This document shows, piece after piece, positions 8,090 to 16,628 of a stretch of 64,000 nt of DNA; within the stretch, counting starts at the first letter, position 1; every line of letters starts with the position of its first letter. The stretch spans positions 1-64,000 of the forward strand of contig NZ_JAAVTK010000019.1 of the NCBI RefSeq assembly GCF_012275535.1, read 5' to 3'. The notes under the pieces are model-generated. The model was not told where the DNA came from, did not search any database, and saw only the letters and a program-made list of their open reading frames with translations. The translations under genes and the position numbers were made by a program. Origin of the DNA: Hymenobacter artigasi. Lineage in GTDB: Bacteria; Bacteroidota; Bacteroidia; Cytophagales; Hymenobacteraceae.

Positions 8090-10642
8090 CTAGTCAATCT
8101 CATAATCATCAACAGATAGGGATGCGGGTGCCGGTGGAACTATCGCCTTGTCCATTTTGGGCGTTGATTCAGCAACGGCTTGGCGCACCTCTTCGCGTAC
8201 AACTGCACCGTAGGATGACTCCTGCACTTGCAGCGAGGTAGTTGCGGCCCACCTATCCAGCATTGCGTTCAGCACCGGAAAGTCTGGATGCTGCGTCTTA
8301 TAACCCATGTCCAGCTCTATTGTGCCATCCGGGTTCGACCGCTTCACGTTTAGCCACCCACCGTTCTCCTCCAGCTTGCGGGTAATGGTTTCTACTTGGT
8401 CTTTGTGAATCGCCGGCACCACGAGCACAGCCAACCCATACTCCCCTGTCCGCACGGGCCACTCCGCCTCGGGCTGGTCGAATCCTTTGCTCTGTTCCCG
8501 AACCAGCACGCCTGGGGCCGCCTGGGCTTGCCGCAGCGCCTGATTCACGGATTCCAGCTTAGCCCCATCCCATTCGTAGCGGTACTCCAGTACCACCTTA
8601 CCGACTCCCGCCGCCCCGGCTTCCGCACGGACCTGTGCCCCGGCGGACTCCAGGACGCGTTGGAAATGGCCAGCCCGCTCGGCAGCCGACCCGTCCGGGC
8701 CGGAGTTCACCACCAGGTGCCCCCGCTGTAATTCCTGTTTCCGTGTAGTCATCGCAGCCTCTAGCTGTGCTTCCAAGGGCTTGCCATCGGGGTGCAACTC
8801 CGTCAGCCTGAACTGCCGGCCACTGGCCTTTTCTTGCACCCACCTCGTACCATCGGGTTGCACCACGCCGCGATAGCCTTGCGCTGGTATTTGCTCGTCC
8901 AGCTCAGACAGAGAAGTGAAACTGCGGAGAGCCAGCCGGTACTTGAACATGCCTTCTGCTACGAACCGGGCATTTTCCTGCGCCTGAATTTCTTCATTCA
9001 CCTGGTTGCGCAGACCTGTCGCTTTCTGCCCACCCGGCTGCACCAGCGCTAGGTCCAGCATCTCACCGCTTATGGTGTGCTGCAGCTTCGGCATCTGGCC
9101 TTGGATTTCAAGAATGTCGAAACCCAGCTGATGTACCTGCTCCTTATAATCCGCCCAGGTTCGCCAATTTCCCCGTCCTTCCTGCAAAGGATGCAGTAGC
9201 GCCTTCTTCCCATCGTCCTCTAATTGCTGGCGTAGGTCTGAGCGCTTTTCGTTTTCGGCTGCCAGTTCCTTCAACACCTCGCGTCCGGCCGCTGTGCCCT
9301 GGGCCTGTTCCTGGTAAGCTGTCAGCTGAGTGGTTGCCTCGACCAGCGTACCATACCTGATTTCAGCGACGAGCCCATAATCCCCCCGGGAATCTGCCTG
9401 TTTCTCATCGTCGCTGAGTTTAGATACCTGTTGCTGCTGCGCCCAGATGAGTTCGCGTAGCTCCTGGGCCTCGCGTAGCTCAGCTTCGCGCTGTTCGGAT
9501 GCCCGCTGCTTCGCCTGGTCAGTCAACGTCTGGCTCAGTGCCGCAGCCGCGTACTGGGGACCCAGCGCTGCCCCGCTCAGCTCCCGGCCGGGGAATGCTG
9601 CCGCCATAAAGCTGATTTCCTGCAGCTGGCCATCCGCCTGCCAGCTGGGCCGGGCGGTTACACCTTCGGTTGCAAGACCCGTTTGCAGTTCTTTTATGTT
9701 CACTGCTCCCGGTAACTGTTTACTCAGGGCAGCCAGCAACACCTCCCGGAATTGGGCTTCCATCCGGGCTTCCAGTTGCTGAATCCGTTGTATCTCGTGC
9801 GTTGCTTTCCGTTGTTGAGCGTCCCTTTCTTCCTGTGCTGCACGCTCCTGTTGCTGCGCCTTTAGGTTCCCGGCCTGCTCTTCCAGGGTCTTTCGCAGCT
9901 GCCCGCCGCGATATGGTGCCCCTGTTTCAGTCCCTGTCATGTGCAGCCCGGGGTAAGCGTCAGCTGTAAAGACGACCCCTCTCAACTTGCCTTCCTGAAA
10001 GGTGGGCTGTAGTCTGACGCCATCCTTCGCCAGCGCCTCCTGAAGCTCCGCAACGGTAGTAACTGCTGGCAGGTGCTTTTCCAGTGCTTCCACCAGTAGC
10101 GCTTTCAGGTGCAGCCTGTCCAGTTTTTCCGCGGGCTTTCCATCCTTTTTCGCTTGCTCCAGTTCGTTAGCTACCCCAATTTTGGCTGCGTCTATAAACC
10201 CCATTTCAGCTTCTACCTTCCGGCACGCCACCGCGCTCTCCACCTGGCTGAGATTGTTGGGCACTACTTCTCCATTATTTGTGACCCGGTTTAGCAGCAA
10301 ATGGCAGTGTGGGTGCTCTTCGTCAAAGTGCCGGGCCAGTACCCATTGCGTCTCCTTCGGGTCGATACCGCGCTTTTCCATGTAGAGCATGGCGGCTTGC
10401 GTCATCACCTCGTTCGTTAGCTTTTCGGTCTCACAGGGCAGCCAGGCCAGCGAAACGTGCTCCACGGCCATGGTTACATCCGGGCGGGTACTGCGTTGGA
10501 ATTCAAAGTCCGCTGCCATTTCTCCGGCGCTGCTCACGCGCACGCCGTTGGCAGCAAGCACCTCTGCTTTCTTTCCGGCCTGCTGCAACACATACTCACT
10601 AAGTCTGCGGAAGAAGTCTTCGTAGTACAGTTTCCCAATCAT
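8090..10642 (-). CDS. mobA: Relaxase / mobilization protein MobA, 850 aa
   Basis: The N-terminal 170 residues form a relaxase domain: the opening MIGKLYYEDFFRRLSEYVL with candidate catalytic tyrosines, then the metal-binding three-histidine motif HFDEEHPHCHLLLNRV near residues 104-119. The enzyme nicks one strand at oriT and pilots it into the recipient. After this come two copies of a module of about 75 aa (near residues 182-256 and 301-377), each with a pattern such as LPAVTTVAELQEAL...GVRL...GVVF.A..PG, then a Gln- and Glu-rich coiled-coil stretch (about 260-300 and 380-470) and a long C-terminal region of unknown fold. It overlaps the end of mobC by 4 bases, so the two are translationally coupled. 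Confidence 0.88.
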   Translation of the reverse strand: MIGKLYYEDFFRRLSEYVLQQAGKKAEVLAANGVRVSSAGEMAADFEFQRSTRPDVTMAVEHVSLAWLPCETEKLTNEVMTQAAMLYMEKRGIDPKETQWVLARHFDEEHPHCHLLLNRVTNNGEVVPNNLSQVESAVACRKVEAEMGFIDAAKIGVANELEQAKKDGKPAEKLDRLHLKALLVEALEKHLPAVTTVAELQEALAKDGVRLQPTFQEGKLRGVVFTADAYPGLHMTGTETGAPYRGGQLRKTLEEQAGNLKAQQQERAAQEERDAQQRKATHEIQRIQQLEARMEAQFREVLLAALSKQLPGAVNIKELQTGLATEGVTARPSWQADGQLQEISFMAAAFPGRELSGAALGPQYAAAALSQTLTDQAKQRASEQREAELREAQELRELIWAQQQQVSKLSDDEKQADSRGDYGLVAEIRYGTLVEATTQLTAYQEQAQGTAAGREVLKELAAENEKRSDLRQQLEDDGKKALLHPLQEGRGNWRTWADYKEQVHQLGFDILEIQGQMPKLQHTISGEMLDLALVQPGGQKATGLRNQVNEEIQAQENARFVAEGMFKYRLALRSFTSLSELDEQIPAQGYRGVVQPDGTRWVQEKASGRQFRLTELHPDGKPLEAQLEAAMTTRKQELQRGHLVVNSGPDGSAAERAGHFQRVLESAGAQVRAEAGAAGVGKVVLEYRYEWDGAKLESVNQALRQAQAAPGVLVREQSKGFDQPEAEWPVRTGEYGLAVLVVPAIHKDQVETITRKLEENGGWLNVKRSNPDGTIELDMGYKTQHPDFPVLNAMLDRWAATTSLQVQESSYGAVVREEVRQAVAESTPKMDKAIVPPAPASLSVDDYEID

Positions 10643-11088
10643 GACTCGTCTTCTTTTTGTTCTATTTGAACTGGCACCAGAATGGCCAGCAACCGCCGCA
10701 TTTCAACGTACAGCTCATCCATCTTCTGCCGCTCGCTAGGTGACAAATCTTCCCGTTCGGACTGCTGCTTGTAGTAATTGGTTGAGTTGACGAGGTGTCG
10801 GTACTCGACCCGTTCTTCCGGCGTCCACACCCGGCTCAGCACAGCTTGCATTTTCAGTTCCAGCGCGCCGGCCCGTACAATGGCCGTAGGTGTGACGCCC
10901 CCCAGCGAGGCCTTCGTCGTAATACTTTCCCATTCGCTTTGAGTGAAGCGGATACTGAAATTCTTGCTGTGGACAAGCTCTTCCGGCTTCTTGGGCGCCT
11001 CGTCCGGCGCATCCTTGTCACGCTTGTAAACCGCCTTGCTGAGGCGCTTGCGACCGCCCTTTTTGTCTTCGGGATTAGGTGTGTCCAT
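10639..11088 (-). CDS. mobC: Mobilization accessory protein MobC (RHH)
   Basis: A 149-aa protein with a basic N-terminal tail (KKGGRKRLSKAVYKRDK) and a ribbon-helix-helix segment, NFSIRFTQSEWESITTKASLGGVTPTAIVR, followed by a conserved helical region ending in LLAILVPVQ. This is the pattern of MobC-type relaxosome proteins, which bind oriT, bend it and help MobA nick. Its stop overlaps the mobA start by 4 bases. The upstream 230 bases probably hold oriT and the operon promoter. Confidence 0.8.
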   Translation of the reverse strand: MDTPNPEDKKGGRKRLSKAVYKRDKDAPDEAPKKPEELVHSKNFSIRFTQSEWESITTKASLGGVTPTAIVRAGALELKMQAVLSRVWTPEERVEYRHLVNSTNYYKQQSEREDLSPSERQKMDELYVEMRRLLAILVPVQIEQKEDES

Positions 11089-11321
11089 GGCTGGCAGGAA
11101 ATCTATGTGGTGAAAATCAGTTTTATAATCAAATAATGATTAAATATTATAATTAGAGTTTTGTGCTACAGAACACAACATCGCCTTTTCCCCACTGCCT
11201 TACGTGTAATAATGGATGACGGGCCAATAGAAAATGACTGCCTGCTTCCTTGCTTAGGGTTTGATGACACTTAGGTTACACTTAAGTCAGGAGTTGGATG
11301 GGACTTGGAATGGTTCGGTTT
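11089..11321. other. Candidate oriT / mob operon promoter region
   Basis: About 230 AT-rich bases upstream of mobC without a gene. An imperfect inverted repeat TTGTG-CTACAGAA-CACAA sits at 11161-11178 and is followed by TCGCCTTTTCCCC, the kind of arrangement (hairpin plus nic-proximal sequence) expected for an oriT next to its relaxase genes. I infer oriT from position and symmetry only; the nic site cannot be named. Confidence 0.35.
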
Positions 11322-11726
11322 TCAGACCCAGCCCACCCTTCGAAGCAGATTCCATCTCTCCTCCGAACGTTGCCCGGGGCTTGTCGATGCACCTGATTCC
11401 GGTAGCACACTCCGCGCCGCCTCCTCAATTTCGAACAACGTCCGCAGCATCATCACCTGTCTCAATCGCGTACTTTTTCCCTCTATCAATGCACGGCATC
11501 CTTGTACGTACTGCTCAATCCAGACCAGTTTTGCTTCCAGCAAGCCTTGTGTATCACCTTGCCCTGGCATGACCCCGGCACGACTTTTCTTCCGCTCAGC
11601 CGATAGTACATTACGACATACCGAACCACAAGTCTTGGTGTCCGCCCTCTTCCCTTCCAATGAATTTCCGCAAACCTGGCACACCCTGCTCATCTGCTCA
11701 AATCTTTTAAAAGTACAGTCAGTCAA
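11322..11726 (-). CDS. Small zinc-ribbon protein
   Basis: A protein of up to 134 aa with an N-terminal treble-clef-like metal site: VCQVCGNSLEGKRADTKTC followed by VCRNVLSAERKK (CxxC...CxxxC). The second Met (position 11693, MSRVCQVCG) is the more likely start because the zinc site then begins at residue 4. The remainder is helical with no motif. Such short zinc-finger proteins are common in plasmids of Cytophagales and may bind nucleic acid. It lies upstream of the mob operon on the same strand but 230 bases away, so it probably has its own transcription unit. Confidence 0.55.
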   Translation of the reverse strand: MTDCTFKRFEQMSRVCQVCGNSLEGKRADTKTCGSVCRNVLSAERKKSRAGVMPGQGDTQGLLEAKLVWIEQYVQGCRALIEGKSTRLRQVMMLRTLFEIEEAARSVLPESGASTSPGQRSEERWNLLRRVGWV

Positions 11727-11775
11727 AAACCCTGCAACACTGGCAAGATAGGGTAGTCAGGTCTTCGATTCCTAT

Positions 11776-11982
11776 TTATTGCAGAAAGAATTCAGTCGAT
11801 TTCCAGTTGCTCGCCCATCCAAGGATTGTCATGACGGCACCTTGGGTTGAACTGCACCGGGCCATAGCATCAAATAAGCCTTCTAAGCCATCCATTCCCA
11901 TCTGGAGCAGTGTGTCCCCATTATCGAACAGTTCGTTGACTACAGGCCGGTTTCTGACAAGATTACCGGTATTAGAATTCAT
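11776..11982 (-). CDS. Small hypothetical protein, 68 aa
   Basis: A short frame with an ATG start and a mixed, weakly hydrophobic composition; no motif is recognisable. It lies just upstream of the zinc-ribbon gene on the same strand (50 bases apart). Coding status is uncertain and rests only on frame length and position. Confidence 0.25.
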   Translation of the reverse strand: MNSNTGNLVRNRPVVNELFDNGDTLLQMGMDGLEGLFDAMARCSSTQGAVMTILGWASNWKSTEFFLQ

Positions 11983-12099
11983 TTATCTCCGACGTGAACA
12001 TTATATCTGAACGAATACCTCACCTGAGATACCTGTACAGTATACACCATTGTCTTTTTCAATTGAGGTCCCTCATTCTGATGCCCCCCCTTGCAGAAG

Positions 12100-12480
12100 C
12101 GCGCATCAGTTAATATTACTATTGTTATCTGTGTTACTTATATTATTGATGTTGTTAAAACTTGTATAGCCTGCTACGGCCACAAAATTCTTTTTACTCT
12201 GGGTACGGCCATCGCCATCCAGCAGAAGATGTAGACATGCACTCTTCCACTGGCGCTACCAGCAAAGTCAATAACAGGAACTAAAAATAAAACTGATATT
12301 ATCATTGTTACTCCAAACACCAATGTTAACTGTATTACTATAGACACCATTGTTATTAGTAATATCTATGTTACTTATATTACCAGCATGATTTATATTA
12401 CTAATAATATTTATGTTACTTATATTACCAGTATGATTTGTGTTACTAGTAATATTTATGTTACTTATATTATCGCTTTT
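12100..12480. repeat. 45-bp tandem repeats and GTTAC-rich array, candidate partition site
   Basis: Two full 45-base units (12361-12405, 12406-12450) and a 26-base partial unit (12451-12476) repeat with exact period; each contains ATGTTACTTATATTACCAG and, in the full units, ATGATTT then TTACTA. The preceding AT-rich DNA from about 12110 carries looser words of the same kind (GTGTTACTTATATTATT, ATTGTTACT, ATGTTAAC, TGTATTACTA). Similar words occur upstream of parA (19645-19710) and inside the coding region of its partner (18690-18735), e.g. TACCAGTAT and GTGTTACT. I infer a centromere-like site for the Par proteins; a regulatory array for the AbiE-type pair just downstream is the alternative. 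Confidence 0.6.
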
Positions 12481-12538
12481 TAAGCAGTGGTAACCACCTT
12501 GACGATGTCCGCTGAAGACTTTGCAACTGAACTTTGCT

Positions 12539-13450
12539 TTACCCTTCTCCTGTGCCCTCTAGTAACCCTGTCAGTAACGCTCCCAACAGCGCCAAACTAT
12601 TTTCCAGACTTGGCACTGCCGGCTCATCGCGGTACTGGGGTTGACTCATAGCCCGTGCCAGTTGACTCTGGTCCCCAACCTGCAATTCGGCGCGGAGTAG
12701 ATTCAGCAACCGCGTGCGTATGGGTTCGCTCTTGAGCAATACCTGCAACTGCCTCCCCAACACACGGGCCGCCACCAGCTGTAGAAACGAGCCCGGTTCC
12801 ATTGTGTCATTCTCGTCGAACAAATCGTGATGGCTGGCATAAATCGCATCTTGCTCTAAGTCGAAATAGCGTTGAAGCAAACTCCGCACATCGAGCGCAT
12901 GCTTCCCCCGCTTTTCGGGCCGGTCCTGCCAGGCAATCAGTTTCAGCGCTATCAGACCAGGAAGCGTGACTACCTGCCACTGCTGGCCGGCCGGAGTAGT
13001 CATGCTCGCTGCCCCGCTCAGCACTGCCTCGTAGCCGACCGTAGAGATGCGTTCCATGCCCCGGCGGGAGAAATACACGTCCCCTGCATCATCTGCGATG
13101 GCTCCGAAGGGCATCAGGCCCACCGCGACGCTGTTAACGTCACCAGGTGGCTGATAGAGCAGGCAAAAAGCACTGTGCCCGGTCCGGACGAAGCTTTCCT
13201 TTTCGGTCAGCCACACCAGCAGTGCCTCGTAATGGGTCGCGTCATTGACCAGCACGGCCAAGTCCAGGTCCTTGGTCATGCGCCGGATGGGTTCGTCATA
13301 TACCTGACTCAGCCAGATATCCCGGGCCACGGCACCTACGATGTAAAAGTCAATGCCGAAGTAGTCGAACCCCCGTTGCAGGGCGACCATTGCAGCGGCC
13401 ATGCCCACCGGGTGGAGCTCGTCAGGTGAGATAGGATAAGTAGCGCTCAT
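12539..13450 (-). CDS. abiEii: AbiEii-type nucleotidyltransferase toxin
   Basis: The 303-aa protein shows the nucleotidyltransferase signature of the AbiEii/DUF1814-like family: GAVARDIW near residue 38, TKDLDLAVLV near residue 62 (paired metal-binding aspartates), and the downstream KLIAWQDRPEKRGKHALDV block near residue 175 that holds the Lys and Asp typical of AbiEii. Type IV toxins of this kind use NTPs and cause reversible growth arrest, often giving abortive infection and plasmid maintenance. The gene overlaps the upstream wHTH gene by 29 bases, the usual order of antitoxin then toxin. The nucleotide specificity cannot be read from sequence. Confidence 0.8.
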   Translation of the reverse strand: MSATYPISPDELHPVGMAAAMVALQRGFDYFGIDFYIVGAVARDIWLSQVYDEPIRRMTKDLDLAVLVNDATHYEALLVWLTEKESFVRTGHSAFCLLYQPPGDVNSVAVGLMPFGAIADDAGDVYFSRRGMERISTVGYEAVLSGAASMTTPAGQQWQVVTLPGLIALKLIAWQDRPEKRGKHALDVRSLLQRYFDLEQDAIYASHHDLFDENDTMEPGSFLQLVAARVLGRQLQVLLKSEPIRTRLLNLLRAELQVGDQSQLARAMSQPQYRDEPAVPSLENSLALLGALLTGLLEGTGEG

Positions 13451-14489
13451 GCAGTAGATGCGCGACCTCGCGGTTGCGGGGCTCGGCCGTCAGGTAAAGG
13501 TCCGCATAAGCGAGCAACGGGTGTACAGCCTGGGGTAGGGGACGGCCCGGTCCCAGCGTCATGGGCATGGGGGGAAGCACTTCCACTTTGCCCGCCTCAT
13601 CGGGGACCAGGCGCAGCCGGCGCATTATTTCCCCGCGGGGGGCTGCCGTGTAGAGCGTGAAATACTCGGGCAGCAGGTAGCCCTCCAGCAGCAGGTGAGC
13701 CGCCGGTTCTCCGCCCCAGGCCATGTCCGGCCCCAGCTCTAGGTCTTGCCAGCCCTGGCGGGCCGTATTGGCATCCAGCCAGCGGTAGCATTGCCCGTGC
13801 AGGCGGGGCCGCACGACTTCACCATAGGCCGCCACCCAGCGGTGCAGCACGTGCGACGGGTTGGTCCAGCGGCGCTTGCCCCCTTCGTCACGCAGCAGCT
13901 CCAGCTGCTGTAAGCCGCGCAACAGTACGCTGACCGAACCCAGAGCGACCTGGGCTTGCTCGGCAAGTACGCGGTACGAAGCCTGCAGGAGCGCTGGCTC
14001 ACGCAGCAGTTGATAGAGCAGCTGCACGCCGGCAGGTTGAAAGGCGCGGTGCTGCACTTGCTTGCCTATTGTGGGCTGGCGCTGCCCACGGATGAGAATC
14101 AGCCCACCCGCAGCCGGCATACGCAGGTAAGCGTTGCCAGCCGTATCCAAGTAGTGAATACCCATGCCCTGCAAGGCTCTGCCAAGTGCATCCGGGATAT
14201 ATGGGGCAACCAGGACCACGGCGTCTTTCTCGCTTAGGTGGCGAAGCTGGGCAACAGTATCTTTTCCCAGCTTGGGCTTGGCCTCTAGCAGAAAGGGTTG
14301 TGCCTGCTCACCGATGCGTAGCCAGTTGTCGGCTCTCTGCTGGGGATTTTCTACTCCGGTTGACTTCGCATTCCCGCTCAAATGGACCGGCAGCTGCAAT
14401 TGGTTTTCAAGTGCTCGGCTGGCGAGCATCAGCAAGCTTAACTGCTCCGGAGTGTTCACTATATTTAGCAGTTCGTTAGTAGTGAACAA
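13422..14489 (-). CDS. AbiEi-like winged-HTH antitoxin, 355 aa
   Basis: The protein lies directly upstream of and overlaps the AbiEii-type gene. Its central part has a winged helix-turn-helix pattern (ASYRVLAEQAQVALGSVSVLLRG near residues 165-190, then LLRDEGGKRRW), the DNA-binding part used for autoregulation. The N-terminal half carries a nuclease-like strand pattern, PFLLEAKPKLGKDTV (E.K) near residue 70 and PYIPDALGRALQ, and the GNAYLRMP segment, as in larger AbiEi-like proteins. It is longer than classic AbiEi (about 200-280 aa). I infer that it neutralises the toxin and represses the operon. Confidence 0.65.
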   Translation of the reverse strand: MFTTNELLNIVNTPEQLSLLMLASRALENQLQLPVHLSGNAKSTGVENPQQRADNWLRIGEQAQPFLLEAKPKLGKDTVAQLRHLSEKDAVVLVAPYIPDALGRALQGMGIHYLDTAGNAYLRMPAAGGLILIRGQRQPTIGKQVQHRAFQPAGVQLLYQLLREPALLQASYRVLAEQAQVALGSVSVLLRGLQQLELLRDEGGKRRWTNPSHVLHRWVAAYGEVVRPRLHGQCYRWLDANTARQGWQDLELGPDMAWGGEPAAHLLLEGYLLPEYFTLYTAAPRGEIMRRLRLVPDEAGKVEVLPPMPMTLGPGRPLPQAVHPLLAYADLYLTAEPRNREVAHLLHERYLSYLT

Positions 14490-14685
14490 TCAAAAATAAT
14501 GAACAAACCATGAGAAAGCAAGCTTTTTGCCTGTGTGCGACTAGTGGATTGTCAAGCAGGGAGCATCTTGTCAGTGTATCGTTATAAATTTAAATATGTA
14601 ATTAAGTAAATTTTTAAACCGATATAGAAAGGCAGATTTAATAATAACTACTTGGCAGTCAGAACTAAGCAATCCTTTATTAACG

Positions 14686-15636
14686 CTAGTCATATAGCCC
14701 AAGCGATAGGAGGGTCGGGTCGCGAATGAAAGCAGCAGGGTTGTTTTGCCACTGGGTACAAATCAATCCATGTGGGGTCAATCCTCCCAAGACATTGAGG
14801 TGCGTGGCATGATTATAAGTCAGTAACACAGTTTGCAATTGCTTATTGATTTCTTTCTCAGTCCCGCAAAAGAGGCTCAGGGCGAAGGCTTCTGTTAGGG
14901 TGTGGGTCATGTTAACGACTTGGTCTTGACCCCAACATTCTTCGGCCGGAATGCGCTGATGGCTGATACCGTATGTTCTACATACTTGGTTGAAATTGGG
15001 CTCGTTTGGCAGGAACTTGAGCGCCCGGTGTGTGAATTGTATGCTCTTGTCAGTAAAAACTGTATGTACTTTTTGGGGTAGTTTTTCAAGCACACGCTCC
15101 AGAAAGTTGGAAGCTGAGACCCATCTGGAATGTGGATGAAGCTCAGCAAGAATCAATTTGCTGACAGGGTCGATGGCCACGTAAAGATGCTGTGTGCCCT
15201 TATCCGACCATATACTCGCGAAATCGACGCGCAAAAAGCCGATAGGATAGTCCGTGCATTTCTCTGTTGATGGGGACCCGATGTTTTCAGTTCGGGGAAG
15301 GCGACTGATGCCGTGCCGCTGAAAACAGCGATGCAGTGTGGAGCGGGAGAGGCGCGGAGCCATCGTCTGAAGTGCGGAGAGGCAATCATTGAGTGGGAGC
15401 AGCGTGTGCCTTCGGAAAGCCACGGCGAAGGCCTCTTGCTCAGACGTAAGTAAAGTCAAACCTGGTTCCGGGCCCATCACCGCGTCAGTTATGGTCGTGC
15501 GATTACGCCATTTGGCGACCGTCTTTGGGTTGATGTTGTATCGTTCGGCTAGTTTAAGCAAGCTTTCCTGACTCTCCTGTATGGCAAGTCTTATTGCCGG
15601 GGTGGTGCGGGCATTGCCGTGTATTATCTGTTTCAT
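14686..15636 (-). CDS. IS481-type transposase with altered catalytic residues
   Basis: The N-terminus has the HTH of IS481 transposases (SLLKLAERYNINPKTVAKWR), and the catalytic core is colinear with the family: FLRVDFASI holds the first Asp, HTVFTDKSIQFTH the second Asp, and LTPHGLICTQW closes the domain. However, the family's TDNG box reads TDKS, and the family's GQVERMN box, which holds the third acidic residue, reads DQVVNMT, so the catalytic Glu is Val. The frame is nonetheless intact over 316 aa. It is either a dead element that has not yet decayed or a domesticated DNA-binding protein. I found no convincing terminal inverted repeats. It lies beside the replication origin. Confidence 0.75.
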   Translation of the reverse strand: MKQIIHGNARTTPAIRLAIQESQESLLKLAERYNINPKTVAKWRNRTTITDAVMGPEPGLTLLTSEQEAFAVAFRRHTLLPLNDCLSALQTMAPRLSRSTLHRCFQRHGISRLPRTENIGSPSTEKCTDYPIGFLRVDFASIWSDKGTQHLYVAIDPVSKLILAELHPHSRWVSASNFLERVLEKLPQKVHTVFTDKSIQFTHRALKFLPNEPNFNQVCRTYGISHQRIPAEECWGQDQVVNMTHTLTEAFALSLFCGTEKEINKQLQTVLLTYNHATHLNVLGGLTPHGLICTQWQNNPAAFIRDPTLLSLGLYD

Positions 15637-15950
15637 AGAAACTTGACAGGGTGCAGCAGGTAGTACACACCGTTATTGATTTTGGGTACACAGATACACT
15701 AAGTTGATTACGATATACCAAAAACAGACAAACGTATTTGGTAAATAATAGTAATTATTGTTAAAGTGCAATCACTGCTTTATGCTTGTTTAGACTACCC
15801 CCTTTTGTTTTGTTTTCTGTTCTAATGGACCCGTGGTACATATCAACAGTCCTAAAAGCTTTCGACTTGGGTGACAAACTAGATAGTAGTAATTTACTGA
15901 TTAGTTAAAAAGAACCTATTAGTTTACTATAAGGAGTAAACGGCAATAAA

Positions 15951-16272
15951 CTAAGGTTTGGACAGGTAAAAGCTAAGGTTTGGACAGGTGTTCAAAATCA
16001 AAAACTAAGGTTTGGACAGGTAAAGGCGTGTAAAAGCTAAGGTTTGGACAGGTAAAAACTAAGGTTTGGACAGGTACTTATCCACATTGGAGATTTCGGG
16101 TGAAAAGGTGATTTTTGACTGATAAACCTATAAAAAAGGGAGGTTTGGTGAAGACTGGTTCCTTTAATGTTGAAAACAGGCCACAGAACGGACCCGTTTA
16201 TCTGTGGGTTGCCTGTGTTTTTCATCCTGAAGTCTTGACAGGCCTATGTAATAAACTAAGTTTTGGACATGT
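15951..16272. other. oriV: Replication origin: 17-bp iterons and DnaA box
   Basis: Five exact copies of CTAAGGTTTGGACAGGT lie at 15951-15967, 15973-15989, 16005-16021, 16037-16053 and 16059-16075, all in the same orientation with start-to-start distances of 22, 32, 32 and 22 bases (about two and three helical turns). A sixth, diverged copy (CTAAGTTTTGGACATGT) is at 16256-16272. A perfect DnaA box follows copy five. The region is AT-rich and lies 360 bases before the rep gene. This is the classical arrangement of an iteron-controlled theta origin, where Rep binding opens DNA and controls copy number by handcuffing. Confidence 0.9.
16078..16086 (+). promoter_or_regulatory. DnaA box TTATCCACA
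   Basis: A perfect match to the consensus DnaA box, placed 2 bases after the fifth iteron. The host initiator DnaA would bind here and cooperate with the plasmid Rep protein in origin opening. Confidence 0.8.
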
Positions 16273-16628
16273 CTAATTGTGCCCTCACGCGCTGATTTCG
16301 CATAAACGTTAGTGCTAAGTTGCTGCGGGCTGTATCTGTAGCAGCCACGCATCTCCTGAATCCATCGGCATCAGACAGCTAAAACCGTGGTCAATTTAAG
16401 TCAAATTTCACACCACTACATATTGAGACTATAATCATGGTTTATGATTGAATATCGGCTTAAATCAACTATATTTCTTTAGCGGGCTATGGTCGGTAAG
16501 CATCCTGGTGAATGCTAGGCCAACGGCCTGCCGTAGAAGAGTAAGATGCGAAAGATTGACACCTTATCTTTTTAGTTTTTCGGATATATCTTGCAGGTGC
16601 TTTCTAACGCTGCCTACCGCTAAGTATC

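Noticed and set aside
12361..12476. Direct repeats that might be a CRISPR array
   Set aside because: The repeats are contiguous 45-base units without unique spacers and there are no cas genes nearby.
14521..15660. Terminal inverted repeats of the IS481 element
   Set aside because: Only TGTCAAG is shared on the two sides (about 14549 and 15642); too short to define element ends.
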